From Anammoximicrobium sp964645045 (lineage in GTDB: Bacteria > Planctomycetota > Planctomycetia > Pirellulales > Pirellulaceae): a stretch of 64,000 nt of DNA. The position numbers and the translations under genes were made by a program. The notes below the pieces were generated by a model. The model saw only the letters and a list, made by a program, of their open reading frames with translations. It did not search any database and was not told where the DNA came from. Shown piece by piece: positions 34,874 to 44,675 of this stretch (position 1 is the first letter of the stretch; every line of letters begins with the position of its first letter). The stretch lies in NCBI GenBank assembly GCA_964645045.1, contig CAZXYZ010000041.1, positions 19,225 through 83,224 on the forward strand, in the 5' to 3' direction.

Positions 34874-36238
34874 ATGACGCAAGAACGAAACTCGGCGGAT
34901 GCTGCCAGCGGCGACGGACAGCGCGGCGGCTCGGGTTTGCACCGGGACTCGCGTTGGACCGTGCCCGCTTTTCGCTGGTGGATTGCGGGCCTGCTGTTTT
35001 TGGGCACGGCGTTGAGCTTCTTCGACCGGCAAGTGCTGTCGGTATTGGCCCCAACGGTGATGGCCGAGTTGGGGATGGACAACACGCAGTACTCGAACGT
35101 CGTGGCTGCGTTCGTGCTCAGCTACTCGATCATGTTTGCCGTCGGCGGGCGGTTCCTGGACTGGGTGGGGACGCGCCGCGGCATGTTGATTTGCGTGTCC
35201 GTGTGGACGGTCGCCAGCGCGGCGCACGCCTGGGCGCGCAGCGCGTGGCAACTGGGAATGCTCCGCTTCTTGCTCGGCGCCGGCGAAGGCGGCTGTTTTC
35301 CGGGGGTGACCAAAGCGGCGTTGGAGTGGTTTCCGCTGCGCCAGCGGTCGCGGGCCATCGGGTTCGCCATCGGTGGCGCAGCGATCGGCGCGGTGTTGGC
35401 TCCGCCGCTGGCAACCTGGATGGTGGGGCACGTCGGTTGGCGGGGCGCGTTTCTGGTCACCGGAGGCTTCGGAGCTGCGTGGGTCTTGTTGTGGGCGATT
35501 TTCTACCGCCGGCCGCGGCAGTCGCCGTTTGTTTCGGCTGCCGAGTTGGCGGTGATTGAAGAGGACGCGCCCGCCGGCCTTGATTCGGCGGCGGAATCGG
35601 ACGGTTTCTTGAGTTGGCCGGAATTGCTCCGGCTGCGGCCGGTCTGGGGCTTGATCCTCACCCGGTTTCTGCTCGACCCGGTGATGTACTTGTACCTGTT
35701 CTGGATCCCCCAGTACTTGAGCGAAGCACGTTCCGCGACGCTCGCCGATATCGGCCGTCTGGCGTGGATCCCTTTCCTCACACTCGACATTGCCAACATG
35801 CTGGGCGGCTTCGTCTCCGATCGGCTGGTCCGGGCGGGCTGGTCGATCGGCGCGGCCCGCAAGACCGTGATGGGCGTCGCCGCGATGCTGACGCCGATTT
35901 CCATTCTGTCCATGTACGTCGATCGCATGGACGTAGCCGTGGGTCTGATGAGCGTACAGATGCTCGCTCATGGGTTCTGGATTACCAACTACATCACGTT
36001 GACCGGCGACCTGCTGCCGCCGCGTTCAGTCGGCACGGTTGTCGGACTGTGCGGCTGTGCCGGCGGATTGAGCGGCTTTTTCACGACCAAGTTGGTGGGC
36101 TTGGTCGTAGACCGGTTCTCCTTCGTCCCCGTGTTCGTCGCCGCCGGCGTGATGTATCCGATCGGCTTCCTGGTAATCCTGCTGACCATCGGCCGCGTGC
36201 AGCGGATCGGACGGAAGATGCCGGAGCCGAGGCGTTAG
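34874..36238 (+). CDS. MFS transporter, anion:cation symporter type
   Basis: The 454-residue protein has about 12 hydrophobic helices and the MFS loop pattern RFLDWVGTRRGM after helix 2. SFFDRQVLSVLAPTVMAELGMDNTQYS near helix 1 is typical of the ACS (hexuronate/phthalate-type) branch. The ATG at 34874 is preceded by a weak GGAACG. The N-terminal ~30 residues are polar and disordered-looking. With the rhamnosidase upstream, import of a sugar acid or deoxysugar is plausible but unproved. Confidence 0.88.
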   Translation: MTQERNSADAASGDGQRGGSGLHRDSRWTVPAFRWWIAGLLFLGTALSFFDRQVLSVLAPTVMAELGMDNTQYSNVVAAFVLSYSIMFAVGGRFLDWVGTRRGMLICVSVWTVASAAHAWARSAWQLGMLRFLLGAGEGGCFPGVTKAALEWFPLRQRSRAIGFAIGGAAIGAVLAPPLATWMVGHVGWRGAFLVTGGFGAAWVLLWAIFYRRPRQSPFVSAAELAVIEEDAPAGLDSAAESDGFLSWPELLRLRPVWGLILTRFLLDPVMYLYLFWIPQYLSEARSATLADIGRLAWIPFLTLDIANMLGGFVSDRLVRAGWSIGAARKTVMGVAAMLTPISILSMYVDRMDVAVGLMSVQMLAHGFWITNYITLTGDLLPPRSVGTVVGLCGCAGGLSGFFTTKLVGLVVDRFSFVPVFVAAGVMYPIGFLVILLTIGRVQRIGRKMPEPRR

Positions 36239-36458
36239 GAGCCGGGAGACCTGCGGTCGGCGGTTTCGGCGAGGTCAGGAGACCTGCGCCGAGCAAAGGC
36301 CATGGACGACGGGCTAAGGCCAGCGGCCGGAAACGACCAATTGGGCTCAGACTTCATCTGGGTGGTGCCTGCGTGCAACGGCACGTGTGCCTTACCTGGA
36401 GCAGCCGTGCGAGCATTCCGAAGTCCCATAGGCTATTTATGCGCGGACGCTCGGTCCG

Positions 36459-39257
36459 CTACGGCCGCTCCCACGGTGCTGCCGGTTGCCGGGCCTCTTC
36501 GCCCGCCACTTGGCAGACCTGCAGGCCGCTGGCCTGGGAGGTGTAGAACATCCGGCCATTGGAAACGACGGCCCCCAAGCACTCCCGCGAATCCACCGAC
36601 GGGCCGGTCGCCACCAAGCGATTGCCGTCGGCCAAGTCGATCATGTCCATGTTGGCGCCCATCACGAACGGGCCGGCGCAGGTGAAACGCGTGCAGGCGT
36701 AGCCGAGGTTAAACCGCGACACGATCTTGCCCGTCGCGCGGTCGAATACGTGCCCGTCGCCTCCCGACGCATTCGAGAACACAAAATCCTTGCCGACCGA
36801 GATCACGTTGACCGCCGAACGCACGGGTTCACTTCGCCAGACCAGCGAGCCGTCCCGCGCGTCCAGGCAGAACACGAACCGCTCCCGGCCGCTCTCGTCC
36901 GGCTGGTTGTAACCGCCCAGGTACAGCCGACCGTCGGCCGCCGAAATCGTACACCCGGCCGTGACATGGTGCGCGCCGGTCAGCCAATGGACTTCTCCCG
37001 TCTTGGGATCCAACGCGGCCGTGATCCCGTTGGGCCCATCCGGTAAACCGCGACGCTTTCGCTGGCTGGCCGAATAGCCGAAAAACGTCGAGTAGTACAG
37101 CCGTCCGTCCATCAGGCACAGCCCACAGTCGTTGCCGCCGGCGCCGTGCTCCGAAAAATCCCGCTGCCAGACCAGTTTTCCAGTGTTCAGGTCCCAGGCC
37201 CAAATCAGCGGCCGGTTGTCTTTGGGGTAATAGGGGTTGTCGTGCGTGTAAATGAAGCTCATCACCTCCTCGCCGCCCGGCGCCGGCTCCGGGTCGCCAC
37301 GGAAGATGAACGCTTTGTCCGTTCCCTGCGCCGCATAACGCCCCGAGCCCGAGGCGTAGATGGCCAGATTCTCCCAGATCACCGGCGGAGCTTGCCGGCT
37401 CCAACTGGGCGAGCCCGTGAAGGGCGCCTCCCACACCAGCTCGCCGGTCGCCGCATCCACGCATCGCAATCGGGACTCGCCCATGCCCGCCTGCGGAACC
37501 AGCAGCCGTTCCAACATCGGGGGTTGACTCGGATCCGTTCGATCCGTATCCGCGGTGTATGCCCGCCCATCGCTCCCCGTGGTTCGATAATAAATCGGCG
37601 ACGTGAACGACAGGTGAACGCCCGGCCAGTATCGCCGCCACAACAGGCGTCCCGTCTCCTGCTCGACGGCGAACACCTGCCCTTCCGAGGTGTGCGTGTA
37701 CATCCGGCCTCCGCCACACACGGGCAAGTGCTTGAACGTGCCCTCGTATCTCCGCAGCCATTTGATCCGCAGCGGCGGCGCCAACGCCTGGTCCGTGGCA
37801 TTCGTGTTCTGGACGTTTCCGTAGTTCGTGTACCAATCGTATTTTGCGGCGGCGTACTGGCCGCTCAGCGGACTGCGGATCCGGGACAGGTCCAAGTTGC
37901 GATCCGGCAAGTCCGCTTTTCCATCCGGCCCCAAGACATACAGATATCCGTCCTCGCAGCCAAAGTAGATCCGCCCATCGCACACCGCCGCCGGGGCCGT
38001 AATCGGCTTGCCCTGCGCCGTCGCGAACGACCAAGCGGGCCCCTGGCCCGACAGCGGCACCACATACAGCCGCCCGTCCAGTCCGCCCATGACAGCTTGA
38101 TCGCGGAGCAGGACCGGCGGGGCGATCGACGGATAGGCCCCCAGCGACTGCGGCCGATCCGCGTCGGGGCCGTGCTTGCAGAATCCCCAACCTTCTTCCG
38201 GCCGGCAGCGGTACACATCGCGGCCGCGGACGCTGACGGAACAGAAGCTGAGCAGGCCCGGCAGATTGATCGCGGTTTGCGTTCCCGGCACGAAGCTCGT
38301 TTCCAGGGTCTCGTCGTCCCGCAGACGCAGTACCTCGACGCGCCCGGCGTTGTCGCGGCGGTGCCACTGGACGTAAGCTTCTCCCTCCGGTCCCAGGCTC
38401 AAGCCAAACGCCGCCGGATACTCGCTGCCGTTGAAGTTGGGAATCAAGCCGGTGACGCGCAGCCGCGGCTGGTCTCCGGCGTCTTCCAGGAACACCACTC
38501 GTCCGCCTGCCGGAATTACCAGCGTCTTGCCATGTGCCGCCAGATCGCGGGAACAGCAAAAATGGTCTTTCCAGGTGACGCGTCCCTGCTTGAACTTCAG
38601 CCAGTCTTCGCCTTTCCAGCGGTCGCCCGGCAAGCCGATCACTTCGCGGACGAAATCCCACGTCCAGGCGACCGTGCCGTCCGCTTCGACTGCGTAGACC
38701 TGGGCACCGACGGTGGCGAAGTAAGCCCGTCCGTTGGCAGCCGTCGGCGCGGTAAAGATCGGCCCGTCGCAACGGATCTCCCGGACCACACGTCCGTCGG
38801 CGCGGTCCAAGACGAAGTAAGATCCGGCCGTAGTGCCGAAATGCAGATACGCGCCGACGACGGCCGGCGACGACAGGTTATTGCAGTTGGCTGCGCCGCC
38901 TGGCGTCGGCCGCGTCCAGACGGTCTGCAGGGTCGCCGCGTCCAGGCACCACGCCGTCCCAGCGCCGTCGACCACGTAGACGCGTCCCTCGGCTACCGCC
39001 GGTGCGGTGAAGATGGCGTCACTCAGCGGCACTGCCGCGACCAGTCCCAGCGGCGTACTGACGCTGCGCTCGGCCGCATCGCCGGACCGCCGCGCATCGA
39101 ACTGGAACTGCAGCCAATCCTCGGCGGTCCCCGCGGCACTCGACACACCCCACAACAGCCCCCAAGCCAGCCCGTACATCGTCCACCGGACAGCCCGTTC
39201 CAACTGAGGCCGCCAACGCCTTGACACGGACGTTCCAGAGTAACGGCTTTCCCACAT
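36459..39257 (-). CDS. Exported PQQ-like beta-propeller protein
   Basis: The 932-residue protein has an N-terminal hydrophobic stretch (WTMYGLAWGLLWGVSSAAG, ~26-44) that reads as a signal peptide. The rest is a run of PQQ/quinoprotein-like propeller blades with repeated xGxVYVxDxxTGxLxW patterns, for example TAPAVAEGRVYVVDGAGTAW and YFGCEDGYLYVLGPDGK. AAGGAG lies seven nt before the ATG. No pyrroloquinoline cofactor ligands can be identified with confidence, so it may be a structural or carbohydrate-binding propeller rather than a dehydrogenase. It is divergent from the MFS gene across a 220-bp gap with no gene. Confidence 0.88.
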   Translation of the reverse strand: MWESRYSGTSVSRRWRPQLERAVRWTMYGLAWGLLWGVSSAAGTAEDWLQFQFDARRSGDAAERSVSTPLGLVAAVPLSDAIFTAPAVAEGRVYVVDGAGTAWCLDAATLQTVWTRPTPGGAANCNNLSSPAVVGAYLHFGTTAGSYFVLDRADGRVVREIRCDGPIFTAPTAANGRAYFATVGAQVYAVEADGTVAWTWDFVREVIGLPGDRWKGEDWLKFKQGRVTWKDHFCCSRDLAAHGKTLVIPAGGRVVFLEDAGDQPRLRVTGLIPNFNGSEYPAAFGLSLGPEGEAYVQWHRRDNAGRVEVLRLRDDETLETSFVPGTQTAINLPGLLSFCSVSVRGRDVYRCRPEEGWGFCKHGPDADRPQSLGAYPSIAPPVLLRDQAVMGGLDGRLYVVPLSGQGPAWSFATAQGKPITAPAAVCDGRIYFGCEDGYLYVLGPDGKADLPDRNLDLSRIRSPLSGQYAAAKYDWYTNYGNVQNTNATDQALAPPLRIKWLRRYEGTFKHLPVCGGGRMYTHTSEGQVFAVEQETGRLLWRRYWPGVHLSFTSPIYYRTTGSDGRAYTADTDRTDPSQPPMLERLLVPQAGMGESRLRCVDAATGELVWEAPFTGSPSWSRQAPPVIWENLAIYASGSGRYAAQGTDKAFIFRGDPEPAPGGEEVMSFIYTHDNPYYPKDNRPLIWAWDLNTGKLVWQRDFSEHGAGGNDCGLCLMDGRLYYSTFFGYSASQRKRRGLPDGPNGITAALDPKTGEVHWLTGAHHVTAGCTISAADGRLYLGGYNQPDESGRERFVFCLDARDGSLVWRSEPVRSAVNVISVGKDFVFSNASGGDGHVFDRATGKIVSRFNLGYACTRFTCAGPFVMGANMDMIDLADGNRLVATGPSVDSRECLGAVVSNGRMFYTSQASGLQVCQVAGEEARQPAAPWERP

Positions 39258-39330
39258 AGCAAGCTCCTTGTCGGGGGGACACTTTCAAATACTCCCCCAG
39301 CGTAACGCATCGCGGCTCATTTTCCAGTCG

Positions 39331-40293
39331 TCACGGGCTCGGCCTTGCGGATGCGCCGGTCCACAGCATCGCCAGACTGCAGGCGTTCAGCAAAACGTGG
39401 ACCACGATGCAAGGCAGCACGCGACCGGTTCTCGCCATCAGGTAGCCCAGTCCCAAGGCCAGTACGAACAGGGGAATCGGCGCGGCTCCTTGCGAGATGT
39501 GCATCGAGGCGAACAACGCCGAACTGGCCAGAATCGCGAACATCTCCGAGGAGAATTGCTGTGGCCTAGCGGGCGCCGCACCGTTCGCGCCGTCCGAGAT
39601 TGGGCCGTCGCCCGAGATCGGCACCGGCGCGACGGGGTTACCGAGCACCAGTTGCAGGAAATCGCTCCGCCGCTGGGCGAAGGCTTGCAGCCAGCCCTGC
39701 CAGAGAACCCGATAAAATAATTCCTCGACGACCGGCGCCGCAACCACGGCCGAGAAGAAGACGGCTGCATGCAAGATCGGTTGCGGGTTTTTCTGCAGGA
39801 CGGAGATCAACGGATGATCGTACGGAAACCAAATCGTCAGGACTCGTTGCAGCCCGTAAACCGGCGGCGCCAGGATCACGAACGCGACGGTGCCTAACCA
39901 CAGATCTTCCCGTACCTGCCGCAGCGAGATGCCGAAATCCGGCAGGCGAGCCCTGGTGCGCAGCCCAATCGCCGCCAAGGCGACGGCAATGGCAACCAGA
40001 TTGGCGGCCGGTTCACAGCACAGAACGAGTGCCACGTCGTTCAGAGGCAGCTTGTCCCAGCCTCGCGCCGGATCGGTGCCGAGTTCCTTCGTCAGCACGA
40101 AGGCGTTGAGCAGCTGGAATGTCATCAGCACCACGGTGGCCAACAGTAGATCGAGCAGTCCCCAGGGGGCCGGCGGACGCTGAATGCGTGGCAGGAGTGG
40201 CTGTCTTCGCACCATCCGCCGAAACACCACCACCCAACCGGCACAACTGCCGACGAGGACGCCCACCGAGACCAGTTGGAGCAGCAGGACCAT
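39331..40293 (-). CDS. CPBP-family intramembrane glutamic protease
   Basis: The start at 40293 gives 320 residues with about eight membrane helices; an in-frame extension to 40479 reads through repeat DNA. The Rce1/CPBP motifs are present: EELFYR (E-E-x-x-x-R) near 190, a F-x-x-x-H motif in LFASMHISQG near 263, and H-x-x-x-N in VHVLLN near 301. An insert of ~30 residues lies between the first and second motifs. Members process prenylated proteins or act in bacteriocin immunity or membrane stress; the target is unknown. It is the gene upstream of the propeller on the minus strand, 73 bp away. Confidence 0.88.
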   Translation of the reverse strand: MVLLLQLVSVGVLVGSCAGWVVVFRRMVRRQPLLPRIQRPPAPWGLLDLLLATVVLMTFQLLNAFVLTKELGTDPARGWDKLPLNDVALVLCCEPAANLVAIAVALAAIGLRTRARLPDFGISLRQVREDLWLGTVAFVILAPPVYGLQRVLTIWFPYDHPLISVLQKNPQPILHAAVFFSAVVAAPVVEELFYRVLWQGWLQAFAQRRSDFLQLVLGNPVAPVPISGDGPISDGANGAAPARPQQFSSEMFAILASSALFASMHISQGAAPIPLFVLALGLGYLMARTGRVLPCIVVHVLLNACSLAMLWTGASARPSP

Positions 40294-40352
40294 GGTCGTT
40301 TCACCCGGAGCCAACGGCGACGACGGCCGCAACCAAACGCATTCAAAGATCT

Positions 40353-40417
40353 GAACAGGCGGAAACGGAGGGAACAGAGGAAAGCGATTTCTCCGTTGTC
40401 TCTGTTCCCTCCTGTTC
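40353..40417. repeat. Family-5 imperfect inverted repeat (copy 1)
   Basis: GAACAGGCGGAAACGG with AGGGAACAGAG at the left pairs with CTCTGTTCCCTCCTGTTC at the right. A second copy with similar arms lies inside the phage portal remnant at 55447-55516. Confidence 0.8.
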
Positions 40418-40527
40418 AAAATGCGCACCGCGCGGAACGTACAAAACGCTCGCGTAAACGCAAAAAACGCTTTAGCCAACGGACGGCAGCGTTGACGTAA
40501 AGCGTTTAACGGTAATGCTTTTGCAAG

Positions 40528-40600
<73 letters not shown>

Positions 40601-40738
40601 GAATCTTGTCTTTGTTGCTGACGGGGCGAAGCAACTTTGAGGCATCCTAAATTCTCCCAAGGGGATTGTCAATTCACGTCCGGGGGGAAATCGGAGATCG
40701 GGTAAGCTCCGTTCGAGAAATAACTGTCCGATTTCTCC

Positions 40739-40798
40739 GTGGCGTAAGCTTCCAGCTTGCGGGAGATCATGGCATCGCAAGCTGGAAGCTTACGCCAC
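40739..40798. repeat. Family-3 inverted repeat (copy 2)
   Basis: Arms 40739-40761 and 40776-40798 match those at 33928-33987 base for base; the 14-nt spacers differ at three or four positions. Confidence 0.92.
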
Positions 40799-40821
40799 TT
40801 GTTTCTTGCGGGGGCTTGGGA

Positions 40822-40976
40822 CGAATGGCACGAGGTTAGGCGGCAAAGCCGCTTATCGTAACCCGAAGCGTAAGCGAGGACGAACCGTTTTTCAGCCTCG
40901 TTCCTCGCTTACGCTTCGGGTTACAATGGCGGCAAAACCCGCCAACACGCTTAATCTCGTGCCATTCGGGCTTGGG
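40822..40976. repeat. Nested compound palindrome
   Basis: The inner arms 40858-40880 and 40902-40924 are exact 23-bp reverse complements (GTAACCCGAAGCGTAAGCGA start) with a 21-nt spacer. The outer parts pair as ACGAATGGCACGAG (from ~40821) with CTCGTGCCATTCG (to ~40971). A GCGGCAAA motif recurs on both flanks. It separates tRNA-Phe from the ExbBD operon. Confidence 0.85.
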
Positions 40977-41135
40977 ACCGTCGGGTGCGGTTCGGGAATA
41001 GGCGTGGGTCGAATGTTGCAACTTTGCTTTGGTCAAGGACTTCCGTCGTCACGCTGGTTGACAACGGGGGGGGCCGGCTGTTAACATCCACGGTGCTGCG
41101 ATGGTTGGTATCACGGACGCGGTTGAGGATGGCAA

Positions 41136-41195
41136 ATTGTCGTTTAACACATTGTCGTTTAACACATTGTCGTCGAGCACATTGTCGTTGAACCC
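41136..41195. repeat. Four tandem 15-bp repeats in the operon leader
   Basis: Units start at 41136, 41151, 41166 and 41181 with consensus ATTGTCGTTTAACAC; the last two diverge. They lie just before the chosen start of the first operon gene. If translated from 41101 they would encode repeated LSFNT, which is unlikely to be used. Confidence 0.85.
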
Positions 41196-41205
41196 GGAGC
41201 ACTGG

Positions 41206-42897
41206 ATGCCAAGTGTCGAAGGTGTACGTCTGCTGCGCGGGCGTTGGATTCGGCTGCGTCGTTTCGTCCCAGGTTACCTGAAGGTGTTGGTTGGGGCGTC
41301 GTTGCTGGTGTGCGCCTGCAGCCAGCCACGAGGGGCGTGGGGCTACACCGTGGAGAGTCCCGAAGTTCAGCAGATGCTGGACAAGTCTATTTCGTATTTG
41401 GAGAAGCATGGGCGGACCACGGAAGGCGTGGGCGCAGATTGCCTGGTCGGTATGGCGCTGCTGAAGTCAGGCAAGACCATGAGCCACCCACTCGTCCAGG
41501 AAGCGATCGCCAATTCGCGGAAGCTGGCTCAAACGGTCGCGAAACAAGGCATTCCCAATTATCTCTACAACGAAGCGATCGCGTGCGTCTTTTTGTGCGA
41601 CCTCGATCCGCAGGCGTATGCGCCCGAGATCAACATTTTTTTGCAAGCGATGGCGAAACGGCAGCGTCCCAACGGCGCCTTTGGCTACAATCCGCACAGC
41701 TACGATGACACGTCCCAGACACAGTATGGCGTCCTCTGTTACTGGGCCGGGCACCAAGCGGGCATGCAGGTGCCTGCCGCCGGTGTTGAAGCCGTGCTGC
41801 TGTGGTTGATGCGCACGCAAAATACCGACGGCGGTTGGGTGTACGCGCCGCGCGATCCCGGAAAGATGGAGCGCATCAATCAGGGGCAGACGACGCATTC
41901 GATGGCAGCCGCAGGCTTGAGCAGCGTCTACATTTGTGCCCACCTGCTGGGATTCGGGGCGGATGCCCAGCGTACCGCCAAACGGGAAGTGAAATCCGAT
42001 CTGCCGCCGGCGCTGCAGAAGATCGAGAGCGAAGAGACGAAAAAGAAGCGGCTGATCTACCTTCCGGCCACCAGCACCAGTGCCCAACAAGTCGCCGGTC
42101 CGACGGCGCTCGGCAATGCGTGGTTTGACAAGAACCTGAAGTACGATGTCCCCGAATGGACTCACTACTACATGTATGCCCTGGAACGCTACAAGAGTTT
42201 CCAGGAACTCATTGAAGGCAAGGTTGTTCCCGAGCCGGCTTGGTACAACGACGGCGTGACATACTTGCAGAAAACCCAGGCGTCCGATGGCTCGTGGCAC
42301 ACTCCGGGTGCCATTGGCACGCCCGTCCACACGGCTTTTGCGATGTTGTTCCTGACCCGCAGCAGCCAGAAGTCGATCAAGAAAGCGACGGTGGACGAAG
42401 GTATTCTGGTCGGCGGCATGGGCCTGCCCAAGGACTTGACGAACGCCCGCATCCAGGACGGCCAAGTCATCACGCCGCAAATGGTCCGCGACGTGGACGA
42501 TCTGCTGGAATTGCTCAACAGTACCGAGAACAAGGAGTTCGACGCCAAGTCCCTGCCCGGCGGGCTGTCGCTGGACGCGGATTTGACCAAGCGGACGAGC
42601 CAGTTGGAGCGGCTGCGGGCGATGGTGAGCAACGAGAACTTTGAAGCCCGGCTGGCCGCGGTCAAGACGTTGGCCCGGTCCCGCGAACTGGACAACGTGC
42701 CGGCGCTGATCTACGCCCTGAGCGATCCCGACTGGCGAGTGGTGGAGGCCGCACGGGACGGCTTGTGCTTCATCAGCCGCAAGTTCCAAGGTTACGGTCC
42801 GCCGCCGCAAGCCACCGAACAACAGGTGCAGGCCGCGCGGGACAAGTGGAAAGAGTGGTATCTGGCGATTCGGCCGGACGGGCAACTGCTGGACTGA
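41206..42897 (+). CDS. Prenyltransferase/squalene-oxidase-repeat protein with HEAT-like tail
   Basis: The ATG at 41206 has GGAG eight nt upstream and precedes the hydrophobic signal (about 24-42, LVGASLLVCACSQ), so it is preferred to 41101. A Cys in LVCACS could be a lipobox-like site. The 563-residue product has alpha/alpha-barrel repeats of the squalene-cyclase/prenyltransferase type (QRPNGAFGYNP, QNTDGGWVYAP, QASDGSWHTPG). About residues 460-540 form a HEAT-like helical repeat (NEDFEARLAAVKTLARSRELDN-like pattern). Catalytic DxDD is absent, so it is more likely a binding or scaffold protein than a cyclase. It heads an operon with ExbB/ExbD genes. Confidence 0.85.
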   Translation: MPSVEGVRLLRGRWIRLRRFVPGYLKVLVGASLLVCACSQPRGAWGYTVESPEVQQMLDKSISYLEKHGRTTEGVGADCLVGMALLKSGKTMSHPLVQEAIANSRKLAQTVAKQGIPNYLYNEAIACVFLCDLDPQAYAPEINIFLQAMAKRQRPNGAFGYNPHSYDDTSQTQYGVLCYWAGHQAGMQVPAAGVEAVLLWLMRTQNTDGGWVYAPRDPGKMERINQGQTTHSMAAAGLSSVYICAHLLGFGADAQRTAKREVKSDLPPALQKIESEETKKKRLIYLPATSTSAQQVAGPTALGNAWFDKNLKYDVPEWTHYYMYALERYKSFQELIEGKVVPEPAWYNDGVTYLQKTQASDGSWHTPGAIGTPVHTAFAMLFLTRSSQKSIKKATVDEGILVGGMGLPKDLTNARIQDGQVITPQMVRDVDDLLELLNSTENKEFDAKSLPGGLSLDADLTKRTSQLERLRAMVSNENFEARLAAVKTLARSRELDNVPALIYALSDPDWRVVEAARDGLCFISRKFQGYGPPPQATEQQVQAARDKWKEWYLAIRPDGQLLD

Positions 42898-42959
42898 TCA
42901 CTCCAAGCGGGGCGGATGACGAAATCCGGGCACCTCCGGAAGCGGGACCAAAGAGTACG

Positions 42960-43862
42960 ATGACAGAATCTACCCAGCACGAATCGGCCGAAGCCCGTGC
43001 CCTGAAAAGCATGCGGACGGGGGCCTATGACTCCGTGGCCAGTCTGCTGATCGCCTTGCTGATGATCGTGGGAATCGCAGTCGGCTCGCTGTTCGTGATC
43101 TGGCTGACCAGCCGCCTGATGTTCACGCAGAAGACAGTGCCCGTCGAGTTGGTGGAGTTTGCCGGGCGGGGCGACCATGCGGCCGGCTTTGCCCGCGACT
43201 TGGAGCCGCCGGGGCCGGAGGAGTTGGAAGAGGAGATGTATGAGCCGCAAGTCGAGGCCACGCTGGAAGCGGTCACCGACGTCGTGACGACGCAGACCGC
43301 GGCCTTGGATGCGATCGCCACGGCGGCCGAGGCCACGGTCAAGGGCGGCGGCGGGATGGGCGACAGCCGCGGCCCCGGGCCGGAGGGCGAAGGCCGCAGC
43401 GACATCATTCCGCCGTGGGAACGCTGGGAAATCCGGTACACGACTTCCGGACTGGACCCTTACGCCCGCCAATTGGATTTCTTCAAAATCGAATTGGCCG
43501 CGGCCGGCGGGACCCCGCTGGTGGACTATGCCTTCAATTTGGCCAAGGCGAAACCGGACCGCCGCACGGGAAAGCCGGACGACGAGAAGCGGATGTACAT
43601 GAGCTGGCAGAACACCGGCGGTCCGCTGGCGGCCTTTGACCGGCAGCTGCTGGCCAAAGCCGGCATTGGCACGCAGCGCCGGATGGTGCTGCAGTTCTAT
43701 CCCAAGGAAACCGAACTGAAATTGCTGCGGTTGGAGGCTGAAAACGCGAAAGGCCGCGATGCGCGGGAGTTCCTAAAGACGATCTTCGGGGTCCGGCCGG
43801 CGGGGAGCGGCTACGAGTTTTTCGTGATTGACCAGTTCTTCCGCCCGCCGCCGACGATTTAG
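42960..43862 (+). CDS. Membrane-anchored protein with TonB/TolA-like layout
   Basis: The 300-residue protein is not a named family. It has one membrane helix near 24-50 (LLIALLMIVGIAVGSLFVIWL), then an acidic, Pro- and Ala-rich stretch (LEPPGPEELEEEM) to about 145, with a Gly-rich patch GGGGMGDSRGPGPEGEG. A globular C-terminal domain follows (about 150-300, EIRYTTSGLDPYARQLDFFKI). A short N-terminus, one helix, an extended stalk and a C-terminal domain is the TonB/TolA layout, and the next three genes encode ExbB and ExbD proteins. That role is inference; no TonB sequence motif is seen. Confidence 0.75.
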   Translation: MTESTQHESAEARALKSMRTGAYDSVASLLIALLMIVGIAVGSLFVIWLTSRLMFTQKTVPVELVEFAGRGDHAAGFARDLEPPGPEELEEEMYEPQVEATLEAVTDVVTTQTAALDAIATAAEATVKGGGGMGDSRGPGPEGEGRSDIIPPWERWEIRYTTSGLDPYARQLDFFKIELAAAGGTPLVDYAFNLAKAKPDRRTGKPDDEKRMYMSWQNTGGPLAAFDRQLLAKAGIGTQRRMVLQFYPKETELKLLRLEAENAKGRDAREFLKTIFGVRPAGSGYEFFVIDQFFRPPPTI

Positions 43863-43965
43863 CACGACCGCGGCGCGGCCATACCGCACGCGGTCAATTT
43901 GATTAGAATAGGGCCGAAGCGGTTTTTACTTTTTCCTCATCGCTTAACACACGTCGGACAGGGAT

Positions 43966-44619
43966 ATGAACTACGAGGGACTGGTTACCTACGTTGGAAA
44001 CGCGACGTACGGCGCGCAGGCGATCGTCGCCATGTGGGGCGCTTACTGCGTGGTCATGGTTTGGCGCCGAATCGCCCAAAAGCGGTTCCGGGACGAAGAG
44101 GCCCAGATCGAATTCCTGACCTCTATCGAGGAACCGCTGGAGCGGGGCGATTACGACGCGGCCAGCGCTATCTGTGAAGGCGACTCGCGGGCCGTACCGC
44201 AACTAGCCCACCTGGCGATCGCCAACCGCAACCTCGGGTTCGCCAAGCTGAGGCAGATTGTGATCGACCGCTTCCAGCGCGACTTGATGGCGGACCTCGA
44301 GTACCGCATCAGCTGGATCAATATGGTCATCAAGAGCGCGCCGATGCTGGGGCTGTTCGGCACGGTGTTGGGGATGATGGGCGCGTTTGCCAAGTTGGCG
44401 GCCGCCGAGACGGTGAAGCCGACGGAACTGGCCAGCGACATCAGCTTGGCCCTGGTTACCACGGCGATCGGCTTGGCGATTGCTATTCCGTTGGGAATCT
44501 CGATGGCGGCGATCAACGTCCGGATCCGCAAGATGGAAGACTTGGCGATCTCGGGGCTGACGCACGTCTTGGAGAGTTTGCGCGGCGGGCTCGAGAGCCG
44601 GCCGGGGCGGGGAGGGTAG
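43966..44619 (+). CDS. ExbB/TolQ/MotA-type proton channel protein
   Basis: The 217-residue protein has three membrane helices at about 13-33, 118-140 and 155-185. The family signature covers helix 2-3: APMLGLFGTVLGMMGAFAKL and then DISLALVTTAIGLAIAIP. It forms the pentameric channel around ExbD/TolR dimers and converts proton flow into force on a periplasmic partner. It lies 103 bp after the TonB-like gene; the ATG has AGGGAT upstream. Confidence 0.94.
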   Translation: MNYEGLVTYVGNATYGAQAIVAMWGAYCVVMVWRRIAQKRFRDEEAQIEFLTSIEEPLERGDYDAASAICEGDSRAVPQLAHLAIANRNLGFAKLRQIVIDRFQRDLMADLEYRISWINMVIKSAPMLGLFGTVLGMMGAFAKLAAAETVKPTELASDISLALVTTAIGLAIAIPLGISMAAINVRIRKMEDLAISGLTHVLESLRGGLESRPGRGG

Positions 44620-44623
44620 GGGA

Positions 44624-44656
44624 AGTCCAGAGTCGAGAGTCCAGAGTCGAGAGCGG
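44624..44656. repeat. Short tandem repeat between exbB and exbD genes
   Basis: TCCAGAGTCGAGAG occurs twice in tandem plus a partial unit. It occupies most of the 56-bp gap. Confidence 0.7.
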
Positions 44657-44675
44657 GGAATGAAGGACCGTTGGC

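Noticed and set aside
40293..40479. Longer start for the CPBP protease
   Set aside because: The extra 62 residues translate the family-5 repeat and adjacent non-coding DNA; the helix pattern starts at the 40293 Met.
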